Below are positions 4,320 through 6,005 of a DNA stretch of 6,005 nt, one piece after another. Both the position numbers and the translations under genes were made by a program. Every line of letters begins with the position of its first letter. Position 1 is the stretch's first letter. This stretch comes from a bacterium. Its GTDB lineage: Bacteria > Myxococcota_A > Bradymonadia > UBA7976 > UBA1532. The stretch lies in the NCBI GenBank assembly GCA_030424955.1, contig JAUHVS010000400.1:1-6005 (forward strand), given 5' to 3'. The notes beneath the pieces are model-generated. The model was not told where the DNA came from. It searched no databases and saw only the letters and a list, made by a program, of their open reading frames with translations.

Positions 4320-6005
4320 CGCCACGCTCGGCCTGCTGCTGCTGGCCGGCGGCGCCGCCGCTCAGCCCGCAGCGCTGCCCCCCCTGGAGCTGGTGGATCC
4401 CGCGCCCCGCGCGACGCCCGAGGTGCGCCCGCCCGCTGCCACCGCCCCCGCCGATCCCGACGCCCTCTATGAGCTGCCCGAGGCCGTGGTGGCCCAGGAT
4501 CGCCGGGATCAGGCCACCCCCGCCACGGTGTTCGAGGTCGAGATCGGCCGCCTGGACGTGGTGCCCCGCAAGGACGCCAGCGAGCACCTGCAGCTCGCGC
4601 CCGGGGTGTTCACGGTGAACAGCGGCGGCGAGGGCCACGCCCACGCCACCATCATGCGCGGCTTCGCGGCGGGTGAGGGCCAGGACATCGAGTTCCTGCT
4701 GCACCAGGTGCCGCTCAACGAGGTCAGCAACGCCCACAACCACGGCTACGCCGACGTGCTGATGCTCATGCCCGAGATCGTGCAGGCGGTGCGCATCACC
4801 GAGGGGCCCTTCGATCCCGCGCAGGGCGACTTCGCCTTCGCCGGCAGCGCCGAGTACCGCCTGGGCGTGCCCCAGCGCGGCAGCCGGGTGAGCCAGACCG
4901 TCGGCAGCTTCGGCACCCGCCGCACCACCGCGCTGTATGCGCCGCCGACGCAGGACGCCGGCACCTTCGGGGCCTTCGAGTTCTTCCAGACCGACGGCTT
5001 CGGGCCCAACCGCGCGGCCCAGCGCGCCACCGCCACCGCCCGCTACGCCAGCCCCCGCGAGGGCGACGCCGATCTCACGTGGGCCGCCACGGTCATCGGC
5101 TACGCCAGCCGCTTCGATCAGGCCGGGCTGGTGCGCCAGGACGACGTCGCCGCCGGGCGCATGGGCTTCTTCGACAGCTACGATCCCAACCAGGGCGGCG
5201 AGAGCAGCCGGCTGCTGCTGTTTTTTGAGACCGAGGCCGGCCCCACCGAGGCGCGGCTGACGCAGACCACGTTCTTGCAGCGGCGCAGCCTGCGCATGCG
5301 CGCCAACTTCACGGGGTTTCTGGGCGACGATCTGCGCGACGACTTCGGCAACCTCACCGTGGCCACCCAGCAGCGCGGCGACGGCCTCGAGATGCGCTAC
5401 GACGTGCTGACGCTGGGCAGCCGCGGCCGCTACCGGCTGATGACCCCCATCGGCGGGCTGGAGCAGGCCCTGAGCCTGGGCTACGCCCTGCGCTACGACA
5501 CCGGCGACACCAGCCAGCGCACCCTCCGTGCGGTGACCGCCGTGCCCTACCAGCGGGTGTTCGACGACGGCTTCACGGTCATGAACCTGGCGGGCTGGCT
5601 GCGCGCCGATCTGCAGCCCCTGTCGTGGCTGGCCCTGCGCGGCGGCGCCCGGGTCGACACCTTCAGCTTCGGGGTGACCGACCGCGATCTGCCCAGCGCC
5701 GATCGCGACGGCAGCCGCGTGCCCGACCAGACCGCCCAGGCCTTCGGCTTCGCCGTCAACCCGCGGCTGACCGCCGACGCCCGCCTGGCCGACACCGGCG
5801 CGCACCTGGTGGTGAGCTACGGCCGCGGCACCCGGTCGAGCGACGCGTCGGCCCTGTCGGACAACGAGCCGGCCCCCTTCGCCCAGAGCCACAGCCTGGA
5901 CGTGGGCGTGGTGTGGCAGCACGGCGAGCTGGGCCAGGGCGCCTGGGCCAGCCGGGTGCAGGCCAGCTACGACGTGACCCGGGTGCAGGACGATCTGCTC
6001 TTCGA
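4273..6005 (+). CDS. TonB-dependent outer-membrane receptor, His-rich plug, C-terminus beyond the window
   Basis: The frame is open from 4216 and runs off the right edge; counted from CTG 4273 it has 577 codons. A basic N-terminus (KR, then TRTRTSS) and a hydrophobic core LGLLLLAGG end in a signal peptidase site AAA/QP near residue 30. A Pro/Ala-rich linker follows; LPEAVVAQ (68-75) could be a TonB box. The plug spans roughly 80-195, with LAPGV, the RGF motif (129-131), VPLNEVSN, PEIVQAVRITEGP and GDFAFAGSAEYRLG. The rest shows alternating aromatic/hydrophobic strands of a 22-strand barrel. Unusual His lie in the plug: His122, His124, His144, His155, His157. TonB receptors use proton-motive energy to import scarce substrates; context suggests a metal, perhaps zinc as for ZnuD. 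I do not claim orthology. No ATG, GTG or TTG precedes the signal peptide in frame; CTG 4273 is a best guess. Confidence 0.9.
   Translation, partial: MKRITTTQPTRTRTSSATLGLLLLAGGAAAQPAALPPLELVDPAPRATPEVRPPAATAPADPDALYELPEAVVAQDRRDQATPATVFEVEIGRLDVVPRKDASEHLQLAPGVFTVNSGGEGHAHATIMRGFAAGEGQDIEFLLHQVPLNEVSNAHNHGYADVLMLMPEIVQAVRITEGPFDPAQGDFAFAGSAEYRLGVPQRGSRVSQTVGSFGTRRTTALYAPPTQDAGTFGAFEFFQTDGFGPNRAAQRATATARYASPREGDADLTWAATVIGYASRFDQAGLVRQDDVAAGRMGFFDSYDPNQGGESSRLLLFFETEAGPTEARLTQTTFLQRRSLRMRANFTGFLGDDLRDDFGNLTVATQQRGDGLEMRYDVLTLGSRGRYRLMTPIGGLEQALSLGYALRYDTGDTSQRTLRAVTAVPYQRVFDDGFTVMNLAGWLRADLQPLSWLALRGGARVDTFSFGVTDRDLPSADRDGSRVPDQTAQAFGFAVNPRLTADARLADTGAHLVVSYGRGTRSSDASALSDNEPAPFAQSHSLDVGVVWQHGELGQGAWASRVQASYDVTRVQDDLLF

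Noticed and set aside
4260..4330. Programmed frameshift fusing lipoprotein and receptor
   Set aside because: The lipoprotein ends naturally in a His-rich tail and stop, and the receptor has its own signal peptide with a cleavage site right after the junction. A fusion of a lipidated domain to an internal signal peptide makes little sense, and no slippery sequence is evident.
4036..5922. A 628-codon open frame on the minus strand, opposite the receptor
   Set aside because: It is also codon-aligned antisense, here to the TonB receptor, whose plug motifs and signal peptide are clear. The antisense product is compositionally biased and featureless.

Overview
The window is very GC-rich, with G or C at most third codon positions. 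It holds three genes: a divergent pair around a 177-bp intergenic region, with the right-hand gene followed by an overlapping partner. All three products carry export signals, two as lipoproteins and one with an ordinary signal peptide, so this is an envelope locus of a Gram-negative bacterium. The base composition, the Asp/Pro/Gly/Ala-rich linker behind the lipobox, the large cysteine-rich lipoprotein and the style of the TonB-dependent receptor all suggest a predatory or marine Myxococcota-type (former deltaproteobacterial) organism. That assignment is an inference, since no rRNA or marker gene is present.

Left part (1-3599, minus strand): one open frame running off the left edge, at least 1,199 codons, encoding a giant lipoprotein. 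A lipobox and a ~65-residue acidic linker are followed by 17 visible cysteine modules. Fifteen have eight Cys on a twin CX3C plan and two have six. The modules also fall into a higher-order repeat of about 400 residues, seen in two tandem copies. Its function is unknown.

Middle (3600-3776): the divergent control region. An AT-rich 22-bp inverted repeat (3698-3719) looks like an operator of the Fur/Zur family. It abuts a TTGACA -35 element that serves the rightward genes. A weaker candidate promoter for the leftward gene overlaps the same operator.

Right part (3777-6005, plus strand): a 180-residue lipoprotein with His/Asp-rich tracts at both ends, overlapped by the start of a TonB-dependent outer-membrane receptor that runs off the right edge. 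The receptor plug has extra histidines (HAH, HNH). Fur/Zur-type operator, His-rich lipoprotein and His-rich receptor together read as a metal acquisition module. Zinc is the most likely substrate; nickel, cobalt, copper or iron are not excluded. The receptor has no ATG, GTG or TTG that would retain its signal peptide, so it probably begins at a non-standard codon inside the lipoprotein gene, unless the sequence has an error. Whether the Cys-rich lipoprotein belongs to the same regulon is the main open question.
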